Assembly (NCBI GenBank): GCA_003163855.1
Contig: PLRJ01000236.1
Coordinates: 6,035-70,034 of the forward strand
Origin: Bryobacterales bacterium
GTDB lineage: Bacteria; Acidobacteriota; Terriglobia; Bryobacterales; Bryobacteraceae
DNA: 64,000 nucleotides
Direction: 5' to 3'
Part shown: positions 8,200-17,593 of the stretch, one piece after another
Layout of the letters: the number at the start of each line of letters is the position of its first letter
Numbering within the stretch: the stretch's first letter is position 1
Made by a program: the position numbers and the translations under genes
The notes under the pieces: model-generated
The model's input: only the letters and a program-made list of their open reading frames with translations
Told to the model about the DNA's origin: nothing
Database searches by the model: none

Positions 8200-8835
8200 C
8201 TAGCCGCGCAGAAAGCCGCGTTTTACAGCCAGCAGAGCAGCCTCTGTTCTGCTAGTGGCTCCGAGTTTTGCGATTAAGGCGGCGACGTGCGTCTTGACTG
8301 TACTTTCCGAGATGTTCAGGGCGAAGCTGATTTCCTTGTTGGCTTTACCCTCCGCCAGAAGCTTGAGCACGGTGCGTTCGCGATCGGTCAACGGCGGAGC
8401 AGTTTGTGAGTCGGCTAAAATGGCGCCGATGGGTGGTGACAGATAACGTGCGCCAGAAGCCACGGTGCGTATCGCCTGAACCAGTTCCACGCGCCTGGCA
8501 TCCTTAAGGATATAACCGCGTGCGCCTGCGTGCATCGCCCGGTGAATATCTTCGTCGCCGTCATAGGTGGTGAAAAGGAGAATCTGCGCGTCTGGAAATT
8601 CCTGCCGCAACCTGGTGGTGACGCCAAACCCGTTGAGCTTGGGCATCTGAAGATCAAGAATCAGCACGGTGGGCAAAAAGCGGCGATAGAGTTCCACCGC
8701 TTCCAACCCGTCGTCAGCCTGCCCTAAAACAACGAACTGGCTTTCGGTGCTGAGGATAAGCGCGAGCCCATCCCTGGTGACAGGGTGATCGTCTGCAATC
8801 ACCAGCGTGATTGGCTCGTGATCAGGACTGTTCAT
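8200..8835 (-). CDS. NarL/FixJ-family response regulator
   Basis: The 211-residue protein has an N-terminal receiver domain (residues about 8-125) with the acidic pair DD at 15-16, the phosphoacceptor Asp61 in LILDLQMPKLNG, the conserved Thr in LLFTTYDG and the Lys in YILKDA. A C-terminal LuxR-type helix-turn-helix follows (about 148-205, PLTDRERTVLKLLAEGKANKEI and STVKTHV). It should bind DNA when phosphorylated by the kinase encoded 3 bp upstream, with which it forms a standard two-component pair. Targets cannot be read from the sequence. Confidence 0.93.
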   Translation of the reverse strand: MNSPDHEPITLVIADDHPVTRDGLALILSTESQFVVLGQADDGLEAVELYRRFLPTVLILDLQMPKLNGFGVTTRLRQEFPDAQILLFTTYDGDEDIHRAMHAGARGYILKDARRVELVQAIRTVASGARYLSPPIGAILADSQTAPPLTDRERTVLKLLAEGKANKEISFALNISESTVKTHVAALIAKLGATSRTEAALLAVKRGFLRG

Positions 8836-8838
8836 ATC

Positions 8839-11800
8839 TCACCGAATCTCCTTCAGCGGCAGCCGCAATCGAATGGAGGTGCCGAGGCCCGGCTTGCTTT
8901 CAAGGACAAGTTCCCCGCCTATGCGTTTTGCTCTTGTCTGCATGCCGCTAAGGCCGAAACCCAACTCGGCAGCGCCATCCGTCGCAAAGCCGCTTCCGTT
9001 GTCTTTGATGGTCATTAGGAATGCTTCGGGTTCAAAATCGAGCACGACAGAAATCAGTTCCGCGCCCGAATATCTTTGCGCGTTACTCAAGGCCTCCTGA
9101 CAGATTCGGAGAACATTGGCGGCGACGATAGCGTCGACGGGCCGGACTTGACCGTTGACGATTACTTCTGATGCGGTAGCGGTATCGGTGAGAGAGCGTT
9201 CCACAGCGGAACGGATGCGATCGACCAGGTCCATCTGCGGTTCCTTCGGAGAAAGCGCCAGTACCGAGGCACGGGCTTGAATCAAGCCGTCGCGGGCCAT
9301 GCTTTCCGCCCGATCTATACAGGCCGCAGCCACTTGCTGGTTCACTTGCGAGTAGGCACTGGCGGCCTGCAACTGCATCAGTATTCCTGTAAAGCTTTGC
9401 GTCAGCGTGTCGTGAATCTCGCGTGCGACACGCGACCTTTCCTCGGTGAGGGTCTGCTCCCTTTCAAGCGATAGGGCCGAGCGTTTGCTTTCTTCATTCA
9501 AGCTGGTCAGCTTCAGAGCGACTGCAAGCTGGCTGTTCAGTGCACCCAAGGTCTGGATGACCAAGTCACTGGGAACCTCCAAGGTTCGAAAGGCCAGTGC
9601 GATGGCCCCTTCCACTCTCTCATCCACAGAGAAGGGAAATTCCCAGACGGCCCGGTGGCCGTGCTCGCGGTGATATTGCAATGCAAGCGGCGGGCAACAT
9701 TCATCCGGCTCTTCCGTTCGCCACGAAGAGATGTTACCTTTCATTAGGGCGGCGAAGTAGCCCGCCTTGTCTTCACGCGAGACCTGCCGTTTCTCAATGG
9801 CGCAAGGGAGCGTTTCCAACTCACTCGGAGGAACCGCTTTACCGTCCTGTACTAAAGCGGCAAATATAAGCTCCGTTTCCCCGACTCGCCGGAAGATTGC
9901 CCCCGCGGATGCCCCAGCCAGATTGATGGCTTCCTGCAAAAACACACCCAGAAATCTTTCAGGCACAGCGTCCTGGGTTAATTTGCCGGCCGCCTTCTGT
10001 AATACCTGATTGGCCTTGCCTAATTCAACAAGCTTCTGCCTGCCTGCGCGCTCCTGCTCCTGCGCAACGGCCGTAGCAACTAACTGCACTTCGCGCCGAA
10101 CCCGTTCAAGATGACGCTGATAGAAAAACCATGCGCATGTCCCGACGCCGAATAAGAGCGTCATCCGAAACCACCATGTCTGGTAGTAGAACGGCTCTTT
10201 TCGAATCGCAATTCGAGCATCTTGGCCGGTCCAGAGTCCATCGCCAGTGGAGGCCTTCACGCGAAATTCGTAATCGCCTGGCGGCAGGTCTGTGTAGAAC
10301 GCCGAGCGCCGAGCCTGCGCGTCAATCCAGTCTGAATCGAAGTTCTGAAGCATATAGGCAAAACGAACTTTCTCAGGCAGTTTGAGGCCCAGCCCGGTGT
10401 ATTGAATCTCAAGCCGGTATTTTTTAGCCGGGATCAAAAGCGCGTCACCCTGATGGGCAGCAATCACCGGCTTATCGTCGGCAAGAACAGCCTGAATATA
10501 GACGTTGGGTTGAAAGCTATTGCGTTGGATCATGCTTGGATCAACCGATAGCAGGCCTTTGGTTGAGGCAAACCACAGACGCCCGTCGCGGCTTTTTAGT
10601 GCGGTTGGTGAAGCGTAGCCAACGAAGTTCACCCCTTTTGCGCCGTCCACCGATCCATAACGCACAAGAGTGTGTTGCGGCAACTGGCCACGCTCAAGCC
10701 CCAATAGATCTGAACGGCCGACCTGATAAATGCCGCGACCTGAACTTATCCAGTAAAAGCCATGTCCATCATCCAGCAAGTTGTAAAGAGCATCGTCGGC
10801 CAGCGGAGTACCGGCCAGCGCCAGGACGTGCAGGTTGCCACTTTGAATATGCGCGAGCCCGTGCTCCAGCACAACCCACATGGATTTATCGGTATCGCGA
10901 TCAAAGCTGATCGGCCGCGATGCTTCCGAGCCTAAATCGTACCGATTGACTCTGCCATCGGGCGTTAGGAACATGACTCCATAGCCCAGGGTCCCAATCC
11001 ACAGGCCATCTGATCCGCCAAGAATGGACATGACGTTTGTGACCTCAGGTATCGCCGCATGAGGAACCCACGCTCCAGCGCGAAACTCTGCCAGGCCTGC
11101 ACCAAAGGTGGCTGCAAAAAGACGCGCATTGGCCAGTTCCGCGATAGCGTTCACCTCAACGAAACGGTTTCCCGCCGCCAGCGCGTACCGCGCCAGCGGT
11201 CTGTCTGCGCGTCGCCGGAGGATAGTTCCTCCGGCGCAGCCTAGCCAGAGATCACCATCGTGGCTTTCATAGGCTGCTAAGGGAGAACAGTTTTCAATTG
11301 GTGTGCGTTCGGGCTTGATGGGCCGACCGTTTTTGAGTAGCCGCACTAATCCCTGATCGTAGGTGCCAGCCGACAAATCAAGCTGTTTGTTTTCGAAAAC
11401 AATTCTGACTTCATCTTCGGGAAGACCTTGACGCGTGCCTATGACTGAGAAAGGCTGATCGCGCAGCCGGGTAATGCCGCCGCTGGTGGCAAGCCATAGA
11501 TCTCCTTCTGTGTCTTCCGCGAGGTCAAGCACGTTCATGTCCGCCAGACCATCAGCTGCCGTGAGAGTGGAGAAGCGCCCGCTGTCCAGCCGGCTCAACC
11601 CACCACTTGCCGATGTCGCCCAAATATTGTTCGAGTGGTCTGCAAACACATGCGTGACGCTGTTGCCAGGCAATCCCGACGCCTTGCTGAAAATTACCGG
11701 AGCGGTGTCCTCGCTGCTGTTGAACTTGCATAGGCCCTGAAAGGTTCCGATCCAAACATGGCCCACGCGATCTTCGTCAATCGCCCAAACCTGGTTGCTT

Positions 11801-12489
11801 GGCAGGGTTGGCTCTGCAATGCGTTTAAAGCGGCCGTTCTGAAACAACACCGCTCCGGCATCAAAAGTGGATATCCATATCCTGTTGCCGCCTGACCAAT
11901 GTATGTTCGAGACGCCATTGCTGGGCAAACCGTTGGCGGTTGTAAAGGTATCGACATGGCCATTCTGAATGCGGCCAATTCCACTGCCGACTACAGCGAA
12001 CCAGACAGTGCCTTGATGATCGCCCGTGATGGCGCGCAACTGACCGGGGGGTATTGCCTGATCTTTGCCATAACAAGTGAAGCCCCCCGACTGCAGACGG
12101 CACAACCCACCTGGCATGAATCCCACCCATAGAATGCCCGGTGTATCCTCCCAGAGACTCGCAATGGAATTCGCGCCGATTCGGCTGTTCGACATGGAGT
12201 AGGTGTCAAAGCGGATTCCATCAAACCTGGTGAGGCCGCTATCGGTTCCCAGCCAAAGGTAACCGTCATGCGTCTGCAGCACCGCGTTGACTTTGATAGA
12301 CGGTAATCCGTTGCTCTCAGTCCAACTAGTGACGCCATATTCAGTAATCGACTTCTGCGGATTGAGTGCGCGCAGTGCTTGAGCGCACGAAAGCAAACAC
12401 AGCCCCAAGTACAAGAATTTCGACCAGCAACAAACCCATGACGCAGGCAGGCATTCAGCATCGGGTAAGGGCGTTTCGCTCACAAGCAC
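8839..12489 (-). CDS. giant beta-propeller sensor histidine kinase
   Basis: The 1216-residue protein has an N-terminal signal or anchor (about 24-42). About 650 residues of two-component-regulator propeller repeats follow (LWLGTDSGLTRFDG, LWVGFMPGGLCRL, VWIGTFQGLCKF and so on). Then come a Y_Y_Y domain (LEIQYTGLGLKLPEKVRFAYML), a membrane helix (WWFRMTLLFGVGTCAWFFY), a short coiled coil, a GAF-like domain and a HisKA_3 dimerisation domain with the phospho-accepting His in REIHDTLTQ. It ends in an HATPase domain with N-box NAQRYS, DNGSGF and GFGLSGM. The periplasmic propeller should sense an extracellular ligand, possibly a carbohydrate as for Bacteroidota relatives. The cognate regulator gene lies 3 bp downstream. 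Alternative starts within the first 30 codons are possible. Confidence 0.93.
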   Translation of the reverse strand: MLVSETPLPDAECLPASWVCCWSKFLYLGLCLLSCAQALRALNPQKSITEYGVTSWTESNGLPSIKVNAVLQTHDGYLWLGTDSGLTRFDGIRFDTYSMSNSRIGANSIASLWEDTPGILWVGFMPGGLCRLQSGGFTCYGKDQAIPPGQLRAITGDHQGTVWFAVVGSGIGRIQNGHVDTFTTANGLPSNGVSNIHWSGGNRIWISTFDAGAVLFQNGRFKRIAEPTLPSNQVWAIDEDRVGHVWIGTFQGLCKFNSSEDTAPVIFSKASGLPGNSVTHVFADHSNNIWATSASGGLSRLDSGRFSTLTAADGLADMNVLDLAEDTEGDLWLATSGGITRLRDQPFSVIGTRQGLPEDEVRIVFENKQLDLSAGTYDQGLVRLLKNGRPIKPERTPIENCSPLAAYESHDGDLWLGCAGGTILRRRADRPLARYALAAGNRFVEVNAIAELANARLFAATFGAGLAEFRAGAWVPHAAIPEVTNVMSILGGSDGLWIGTLGYGVMFLTPDGRVNRYDLGSEASRPISFDRDTDKSMWVVLEHGLAHIQSGNLHVLALAGTPLADDALYNLLDDGHGFYWISSGRGIYQVGRSDLLGLERGQLPQHTLVRYGSVDGAKGVNFVGYASPTALKSRDGRLWFASTKGLLSVDPSMIQRNSFQPNVYIQAVLADDKPVIAAHQGDALLIPAKKYRLEIQYTGLGLKLPEKVRFAYMLQNFDSDWIDAQARRSAFYTDLPPGDYEFRVKASTGDGLWTGQDARIAIRKEPFYYQTWWFRMTLLFGVGTCAWFFYQRHLERVRREVQLVATAVAQEQERAGRQKLVELGKANQVLQKAAGKLTQDAVPERFLGVFLQEAINLAGASAGAIFRRVGETELIFAALVQDGKAVPPSELETLPCAIEKRQVSREDKAGYFAALMKGNISSWRTEEPDECCPPLALQYHREHGHRAVWEFPFSVDERVEGAIALAFRTLEVPSDLVIQTLGALNSQLAVALKLTSLNEESKRSALSLEREQTLTEERSRVAREIHDTLTQSFTGILMQLQAASAYSQVNQQVAAACIDRAESMARDGLIQARASVLALSPKEPQMDLVDRIRSAVERSLTDTATASEVIVNGQVRPVDAIVAANVLRICQEALSNAQRYSGAELISVVLDFEPEAFLMTIKDNGSGFATDGAAELGFGLSGMQTRAKRIGGELVLESKPGLGTSIRLRLPLKEIR

Positions 12490-12585
12490 AATCTCTAAGC
12501 ATGTCGCAGTCGCTGGCAGAATGGTATCGGCAAAAAGTTGAGAAGTGCCGTCGCAAACAGGTTCCGCGATGCTAGCCTGGAACCA

Positions 12586-13353
12586 GTGCGTCGATATCTA
12601 TCTTTTTTCTCCCTAATGCTGCTGGCCCAAACGTCGCTTTTGCGGGCCCAGACCTCAACCACAACGCCGGCTAAGCCTGCGACTTCCAGCGCCGCAAAGC
12701 CCTCAACCGCTGCCAAATCAGCCGCCAGGAAACCCGTAACACCAGCCAAACCTGCTCCTATGACCGAAGAACAGAAGACCATCTACGCCCTTGGGCTGTC
12801 GATCGCCCATTCCATCAGCCGGTTCGATCTCTCTCCCGCTGAACTCGACATTGTGAAGAAGGCCATGACCGACGCGGCTGCCGACAAGCCGGCAGTGGAT
12901 ATTGAAACCTACGGCCCCAAGATTGCAGATCTGCAGAAGGGTCGAGCCGAACGCGTCGCTGCGAAGCAAAAGGCAGAGTCCGAGGCCTATCTGGCCAAGG
13001 CGTCTACCCAGCCGGGCGTTGTGAAGACCGATTCCGGCCTCCTGTATAAGGAAACGCAGGCCGGAACAGGCGATTCACCCAAGCCCACCGATTCGGTGAA
13101 AGTTAACTATAAAGGCACGTTTGTTGACGGCTCAGTGTTCGACAGCTCCGAAAAAGGCGGCCCTATTTCGTTTCCGCTGAACGGTGTTATTCCCTGCTGG
13201 ACGGAGGGTCTACAGAAGATGAAAGTGGGCGGCAAAGCGACGCTGGTATGCCCGTCGAAGATTGCCTACGGCGACGCCGGCAACCGCGGCATTCCGGGCG
13301 GCGCGACACTGGTGTTTGAAGTCGAGTTACTGGGCATCACGCCGGCTAAATAA
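12586..13353 (+). CDS. secreted FKBP-type peptidyl-prolyl cis-trans isomerase (Mip-like)
   Basis: I choose the GTG at 12586, which gives the signal peptide VRRYLSFFSLMLLAQTSLLRAQ; an ATG at 12538 is in frame but adds a polar, charged leader. An Ala/Lys/Pro-rich linker follows, then an FKBP_N-type helical dimerisation region (KTIYALGLSIAHSISRFDL to about residue 150), and a complete FKBP domain. The FKBP domain contains VKVNYKGTFVDGSVFDSS, GVIPCWTEGLQKMKVGG and YGDAGNRGIPGGATLVFEVEL. The product (about 255 residues) should assist folding of exported proteins in the periplasm. A hairpin terminator candidate follows at 13384-13408. Confidence 0.9.
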   Translation: MRRYLSFFSLMLLAQTSLLRAQTSTTTPAKPATSSAAKPSTAAKSAARKPVTPAKPAPMTEEQKTIYALGLSIAHSISRFDLSPAELDIVKKAMTDAAADKPAVDIETYGPKIADLQKGRAERVAAKQKAESEAYLAKASTQPGVVKTDSGLLYKETQAGTGDSPKPTDSVKVNYKGTFVDGSVFDSSEKGGPISFPLNGVIPCWTEGLQKMKVGGKATLVCPSKIAYGDAGNRGIPGGATLVFEVELLGITPAK

Positions 13354-13383
13354 GGGTGTCAACTGTGTTATTCTTCTAGCGTC

Positions 13384-13408
13384 GGGGCTGCGCGAAGTCG
13401 GCAGCCCC
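13384..13408 (+). terminator. hairpin after the FKBP gene
   Basis: GGGGCTGC (13384-13391) and GCAGCCCC (13401-13408) form a perfect 8-bp GC-rich stem with a 9-base loop, starting 31 bases after the FKBP stop and before the tRNA pair. The downstream tract ACTTCTTCGTCC is only moderately T-rich, so intrinsic termination is likely but not certain. Confidence 0.55.
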
Positions 13409-13455
13409 ACTTCTTCGTCCATAGACAGATTGTTGGCGGGTCGAAGTTGTAGTTT

Positions 13456-13543
13456 GGACAGGTGGGTGAGTGGTTAAAGCCAACAGACTGTAAATCTGTC
13501 ACTCTTAAGAGTTACGAAGGTTCGAATCCTTCCCTGTCCACCA
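13456..13543 (+). tRNA. tRNA-Tyr (GTA)
   Basis: The acceptor stem GGACAGG (13456-13462) pairs with CCTGTCC (13533-13539). It is followed by A and an encoded CCA. The anticodon loop ACTGTAAATC contains GTA. A long variable arm (CACTCTTAAGAGTTACG region) gives the class II structure expected of bacterial tRNA-Tyr, and the T arm is GGTTCGAATCC. It lies 10 bases upstream of tRNA-Thr and is probably co-transcribed with it. Confidence 0.97.
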
Positions 13544-13553
13544 GTTCTAAAGC

Positions 13554-14007
<454 letters not shown>

Positions 14008-14011
<4 letters not shown>

Positions 14012-14766
14012 ACCTTATGCCTTTTCTCGAAGACGTCCTTCACTACCGGTAGCGCGGAGAACGCGTTCGGCCAACCAGAGTAGAAAGCAAGATGGGTCAG
14101 CATCTCCGAAGCCTGCTCTTGTGTCAGGCCGTTGTCCATGGCGCGGTTCAGGTGATAGGTGACCTGCGCCACCTGGCCGGCGGCGATGAGAGCACTAACG
14201 GTGACAAGGCTGCGGTCGCGCGGGGTGAGGGCCGGGCGCAGCCAGAGGTCACGAAATAGAAGGTCCGTCGTGTTCTGGACAAGGCCCGGACAGATGGCGC
14301 CGAAGTTGTTGCTGACCTGAGTGGCCCGCTGCTTCTCGGCCTCTTCGTTTAGCAGCAGCAGTTTGTCCTTTGCGGGCGGCAGCTGATCGATGCCGATGCC
14401 GCGCTGATGAAACGTGTCTTTGGCCACGGCTACGGCAGACATGGCGTTCGCCCAGCCTGAGTAAAAGGCGAGGTGAGTGATGATCTCAGATAGTTCGGCT
14501 GGCTTCACGCCGCTGTCAAGCGCCAGGGCAAAGTGGAATGGCATCTCGACTGTCTGCATGCGGGCGATCAATGCGGCTACCGTCACAACGCTCCGGTCAC
14601 GCGGCGCCAGTCCGGGGCGCTTCCACAGTTCCTCCAGCAGCAAAACTTTGGTGTAGTGCTCTAGAGCCGGTGAGACTGCGCGGACATCGTCGTAGTTCAA
14701 CGTTTTCTCTTTCATTTTGCTTTGTTGGGCAGTGCCAGGCGCGGCGATCATCAGTGACAACAACAT
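14008..14766 (-). CDS. tandem carboxymuconolactone-decarboxylase-family protein
   Basis: The 252-residue protein contains two CMD/AhpD-like domains in tandem. Each has the block xPRDRSxVTVxALIA followed by H (PFH / TYH) and EMLTHLAFYSGWPNAFSAL or IITHLAFYSGWANAMSAV. The CxxC of peroxidatic AhpD is absent from both, so an alkylhydroperoxidase role is unlikely. Related proteins are annotated as 4-carboxymuconolactone decarboxylase-like. The short hydrophobic start (MLLSLMIAAPGTAQQ) may be a poor signal peptide; an in-frame TGA just upstream excludes a longer one. It is second to last in the operon. Confidence 0.85.
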
Positions 14767-14810
14767 TTTTCAGAACGTCTCGCCGGTCATCCCGAATCGC
14801 TTCCATATTG

Positions 14811-15578
14811 CTAGCGCATCACGAATCCGCCGTCCACCGAGATGGATTGCCCAGTGACATAGCTGGCGGCTGAACTGCAGAGCCAGAGCACTGCATCTGC
14901 AATCTCTTCCGGTTTTCCCAGCCTTTGCATTGGCACGTAAGTTTTCATCATTCGGTCCAATTCCTCACCTTGCCCGGCGGCGATCATCTGGTCGGACATA
15001 GGCGTCTGGATCATCCCCGGACATATGGCATTTATGCGAATACCCCGCGTTGCATACTCTAGCGCCGCGCTTTTTGTGAATCCCAGCACGCCGTGTTTTG
15101 CGGCATGATAAATTCCGCGCCGGGCGCCGCCGAGCAGGCCTCCAAGCGAGGAGCAATTGACGATGGCTCCGCTACCCTGCTGGCGCATCTGCTGCAATTC
15201 AAATTTCATACAGCTCCACACACCGCGCAGGTTAATCGCCATCACCTTGTCGTAATCATCGCGCGGCGAGTCGGCCGTTTCGGCCAGGACATTCTGTATG
15301 CCGGCATTGTTGTAGGCAGCGTCAAGTCTGCCGAAGGCGTCGACCGTCTGCTTCACCATTGCCTCAACCTGCGCGTCATCTGAAACGTCGCAGGCGACGG
15401 CCAGTGTCTTGTGGCCCTTATCGGCGATCTGTTTGGCTGCCGCTTGCACAGCCTTTTCATTCCAGTCGGCCAGCACCACGGATGCACCTGCCTCTGCGAA
15501 GGCCTGAGCTGTGGCTAGACCCAATCCCGAGGCGGCGCCAGTAACGAGTGCAACTTTGTTTTCAAATGAGATGTTCAT
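14811..15578 (-). CDS. short-chain dehydrogenase/reductase (classical SDR)
   Basis: The 255-residue protein shows all classical SDR motifs: TGAASGLGLA cofactor-binding (residues about 14-23), ACDVSD, NNAG, the catalytic Ser in NCSSLGG, YHAAK with the Tyr/Lys pair, and the PGMIQTP segment. It is a cytoplasmic NAD(P)-dependent alcohol/ketone oxidoreductase. It lies 18 bp downstream of a cupin gene and 44 bp upstream of the CMD gene. An operon of cupin, SDR, CMD and DUF2255 suggests a redox conversion of one small molecule, but the substrate is not visible. Confidence 0.92.
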   Translation of the reverse strand: MNISFENKVALVTGAASGLGLATAQAFAEAGASVVLADWNEKAVQAAAKQIADKGHKTLAVACDVSDDAQVEAMVKQTVDAFGRLDAAYNNAGIQNVLAETADSPRDDYDKVMAINLRGVWSCMKFELQQMRQQGSGAIVNCSSLGGLLGGARRGIYHAAKHGVLGFTKSAALEYATRGIRINAICPGMIQTPMSDQMIAAGQGEELDRMMKTYVPMQRLGKPEEIADAVLWLCSSAASYVTGQSISVDGGFVMR

Positions 15579-15596
15579 AATTTCCTTATTGGGTTC

Positions 15597-15965
15597 TTAC
15601 CTATTCAGCCGGTACTGTTCGTCGGTAACGTTCTCCAGCCAGTGAACGGCTAAGCCGTCGGCTTGCTCCTGCAGTGCGATGTGAGTCATCGAGGTCGTAG
15701 GCGTGGCGCCGGGCCAGTGCTTTACGCCAGCCGGAATAGAAACAACGTCGCCTTTGCGTATCACCTGCACTGGTCCACCCCACTGCTGAATCCAGCCGAC
15801 GCCATCTGTGACGATCAAAATCTGGCCAAGCGGATGTGTGTGCCAAGCCGACCGCGCCCCTGGTTGAAAGGTGACTTCACCGCCAGTAGACCGCGCTGGC
15901 GGATTGGCGTCGAAGAGCGACCGTACGCGCACGGAGCCTGTGAAACGATCGGGAGCCCCCGTCAT
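15597..15965 (-). CDS. cupin of the (R)-mandelonitrile-lyase-like family
   Basis: The 122-residue single-domain cupin has the metal-binding set His42-x-His44-x3-Gln48 (WHTHPLGQ) and His83 (GVKHWPG), with a further His95 (MTHIALQE). This arrangement and the segment [15 protein letters not shown] are those of the small Mn-dependent cupin group that includes the hydroxynitrile lyase of the acidobacterium Granulicella tundricola. Most relatives have unknown natural substrates, so cyanohydrin lyase activity is only a possibility. An in-frame TGA a few codons upstream fixes the ATG start. It is first in its operon and diverges from the AraC regulator. Confidence 0.85.
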   Translation of the reverse strand: MTGAPDRFTGSVRVRSLFDANPPARSTGGEVTFQPGARSAWHTHPLGQILIVTDGVGWIQQWGGPVQVIRKGDVVSIPAGVKHWPGATPTTSMTHIALQEQADGLAVHWLENVTDEQYRLNR

Positions 15966-16101
15966 TTCCGTTTTTCAAGCCGGGGGTGTAATGGTGATCT
16001 GCATCTTGTCAGTGTGGGTAAAAGTCAGAAAAGCAACGCAGGTTGAAAGCAGTTCTCGCACTTCTTCAGGCTATCCGGCGGAACCCTGCTGCGCTTTCCC
16101 G

Positions 16102-16132
16102 ATCCTGCCAATTGTTTGCCTAATCCTGTTTG
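16102..16132. promoter_or_regulatory. candidate operator: direct repeats between cupin operon and AraC gene
   Basis: The 219-bp divergent intergenic region contains ATCCTG at 16102-16107 and again at 16123-16128, exactly 21 bp apart. TGTTTG also occurs twice, at 16113-16118 and 16127-16132. Direct half-sites two helical turns apart are typical of AraC-family operators, and the AraC gene starts 50 bp away. The match is short and could be chance. Confidence 0.3.
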
Positions 16133-16184
16133 ATCTTTTGCTTTCGTGCATACAGGGGTTACGCTGGTTTCGAGGAAATCACGA

Positions 16185-17132
16185 ATGAAAAGAGGAGTTA
16201 GAGTAACGAAGCAAGCCGATCCGGCAGTTCTCGAGATGAGGCATTTGTTGGCGCAGCGAATTGTGGCCATAATGGGTAAGGCCGGAGAACACATAACCGC
16301 GATACCTGGACTGTCGCTTTACTGCCGGACCGCTCCCACAGCCTGCTTTCGCGCGTCGTATGAGCCGGGCCTCAGTATTTTTGTGCAGGGACGAAAGCGT
16401 ATCCTGCTTGGGGACACCGAATATCTGTGCGACTCATCGTCTTTTCTGTTGTCGTCCATTGACGTGCCGGCGCAAAGCCAAATCATCGAGGCCTCGGACA
16501 AGACTCCGTTGCTTTCCATGTTTCTGACACTCGATTTGCCGACCGTGCGTGAAGTCCTCAACCGCGAAGATGTTCCCGAGGCTAAGACTTTGTCACACCG
16601 GCAAGGATTGGCGGTTGGTGAGACAACGGTGGGCTTATTGAGCGCATGTATCCGGCTGCTTGAGCTTCTTGATGCACCGGAAGACATGCCGTTCCTCAGC
16701 CAATTGATTGAGCGCGAAATTCTATATCGCATCCTGCGGACACCGCAGGGGGAACGATTACGCGCCATCGCGACCAATGGAGATTTAAGTCAACGTACAA
16801 CCAGAGCCATCGCCTGGCTGCGGGCTAATTTTGCGAAGCCTCTGCGGATGGATGAGCTGGCGTCAACCGCCAGGATGGGAGTGTCCACGCTGCATCACCA
16901 ATTCAGAGCGCTGACTGCGATGAGCCCGCTGCAGTACCAGAAGCAGATAAGGCTTCAGACTGCTCGTGAGCGGATGCTAATGGACCATTTAGATGCTACC
17001 ACCGCGGCGTTCGAGGTCGGCTATGAGAGCGTAAGTCAGTTCAGTCGCGAATACAGCCGATTCTTCGGCCAGCCACCCATTCGCGACATCAAGACGTTGC
17101 GAGACGGTCCGATAGCTGCCGGAGTGCGCTAG
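16185..17132 (+). CDS. AraC-family transcriptional regulator
   Basis: I choose the ATG at 16185 because a GAGGA site at 16172-16176 lies 8 bases upstream; an in-frame ATG at 16146 has no such site. The protein (about 315 residues) has an AraC_N-type cupin-like ligand domain (residues about 30-180, GLSLYCRTAPT, FVQGRKRILLGD). It ends in a double helix-turn-helix domain (RANFAKPLRMDELASTARMG, FEVGYESVSQFSREYSRFFG, QPPIRDI). It diverges from the cupin-SDR-CMD-DUF2255 operon and is its most likely activator, responding to that pathway's substrate. Confidence 0.92.
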   Translation: MKRGVRVTKQADPAVLEMRHLLAQRIVAIMGKAGEHITAIPGLSLYCRTAPTACFRASYEPGLSIFVQGRKRILLGDTEYLCDSSSFLLSSIDVPAQSQIIEASDKTPLLSMFLTLDLPTVREVLNREDVPEAKTLSHRQGLAVGETTVGLLSACIRLLELLDAPEDMPFLSQLIEREILYRILRTPQGERLRAIATNGDLSQRTTRAIAWLRANFAKPLRMDELASTARMGVSTLHHQFRALTAMSPLQYQKQIRLQTARERMLMDHLDATTAAFEVGYESVSQFSREYSRFFGQPPIRDIKTLRDGPIAAGVR

Positions 17133-17145
17133 ACTGGGCATTCCG

Positions 17146-17520
17146 ATGCATCGCAGTGTGGCCTTAATCCTGATGTTGCTGTTTAGCTGGCTGCTTGTTC
17201 AGCCGCTTGTTGCATCATCCAACGAATTGAGCCTTCCATCATGCTGCCGCAAGGGCGGCAAACATCATTGCATGATGACGCGCGCAGCCCAAGCGAACGA
17301 TACTGGGCTTGGCATCAAAACCATTGCGGCAAAATGCCCTTGCTGTCCGCACTTTACAACCGCGTCGCAGGTGCAGTCAGTTCCACCCGGCGTAGGAAAG
17401 GCAGTCTTTGCCGGCTTAGTCAGCCACCCGGCCGTTTGTTCCCAAACCGAGGCTGGCTATCGCGTATCCCGTTCCCGCTCGCAGCACAAGCGGGGTCCAC
17501 CCGTCCTGATCTTCTCCTAA
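17146..17520 (+). CDS. small exported cysteine/histidine-rich protein (CCxxxGKHHCMM type)
   Basis: The 124-residue protein has a signal peptide (MHRSVALILMLLFSWLLVQPLVASS). The mature part carries PSCCRKGGKHHCMM (Cys33, Cys34, His40, His41, Cys42) and KCPCCPHF (Cys64, Cys66, Cys67), then a basic tail. Such clustered Cys/His pairs are typical of metal-binding periplasmic proteins. Similar hypothetical proteins recur in Acidobacteria beside TonB receptors, from memory rather than a search. It starts 13 bp after the AraC gene and 73 bp before a TonB receptor gene. A copper-related role is inference. Confidence 0.65.
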   Translation: MHRSVALILMLLFSWLLVQPLVASSNELSLPSCCRKGGKHHCMMTRAAQANDTGLGIKTIAAKCPCCPHFTTASQVQSVPPGVGKAVFAGLVSHPAVCSQTEAGYRVSRSRSQHKRGPPVLIFS

Positions 17521-17593
17521 ATACCCCTTTGTTTTCGGCGAATCAAGCAGCTTGCGCGCTTGATGAGCAGTGTATTTCAGTTCAGGAGGATTC

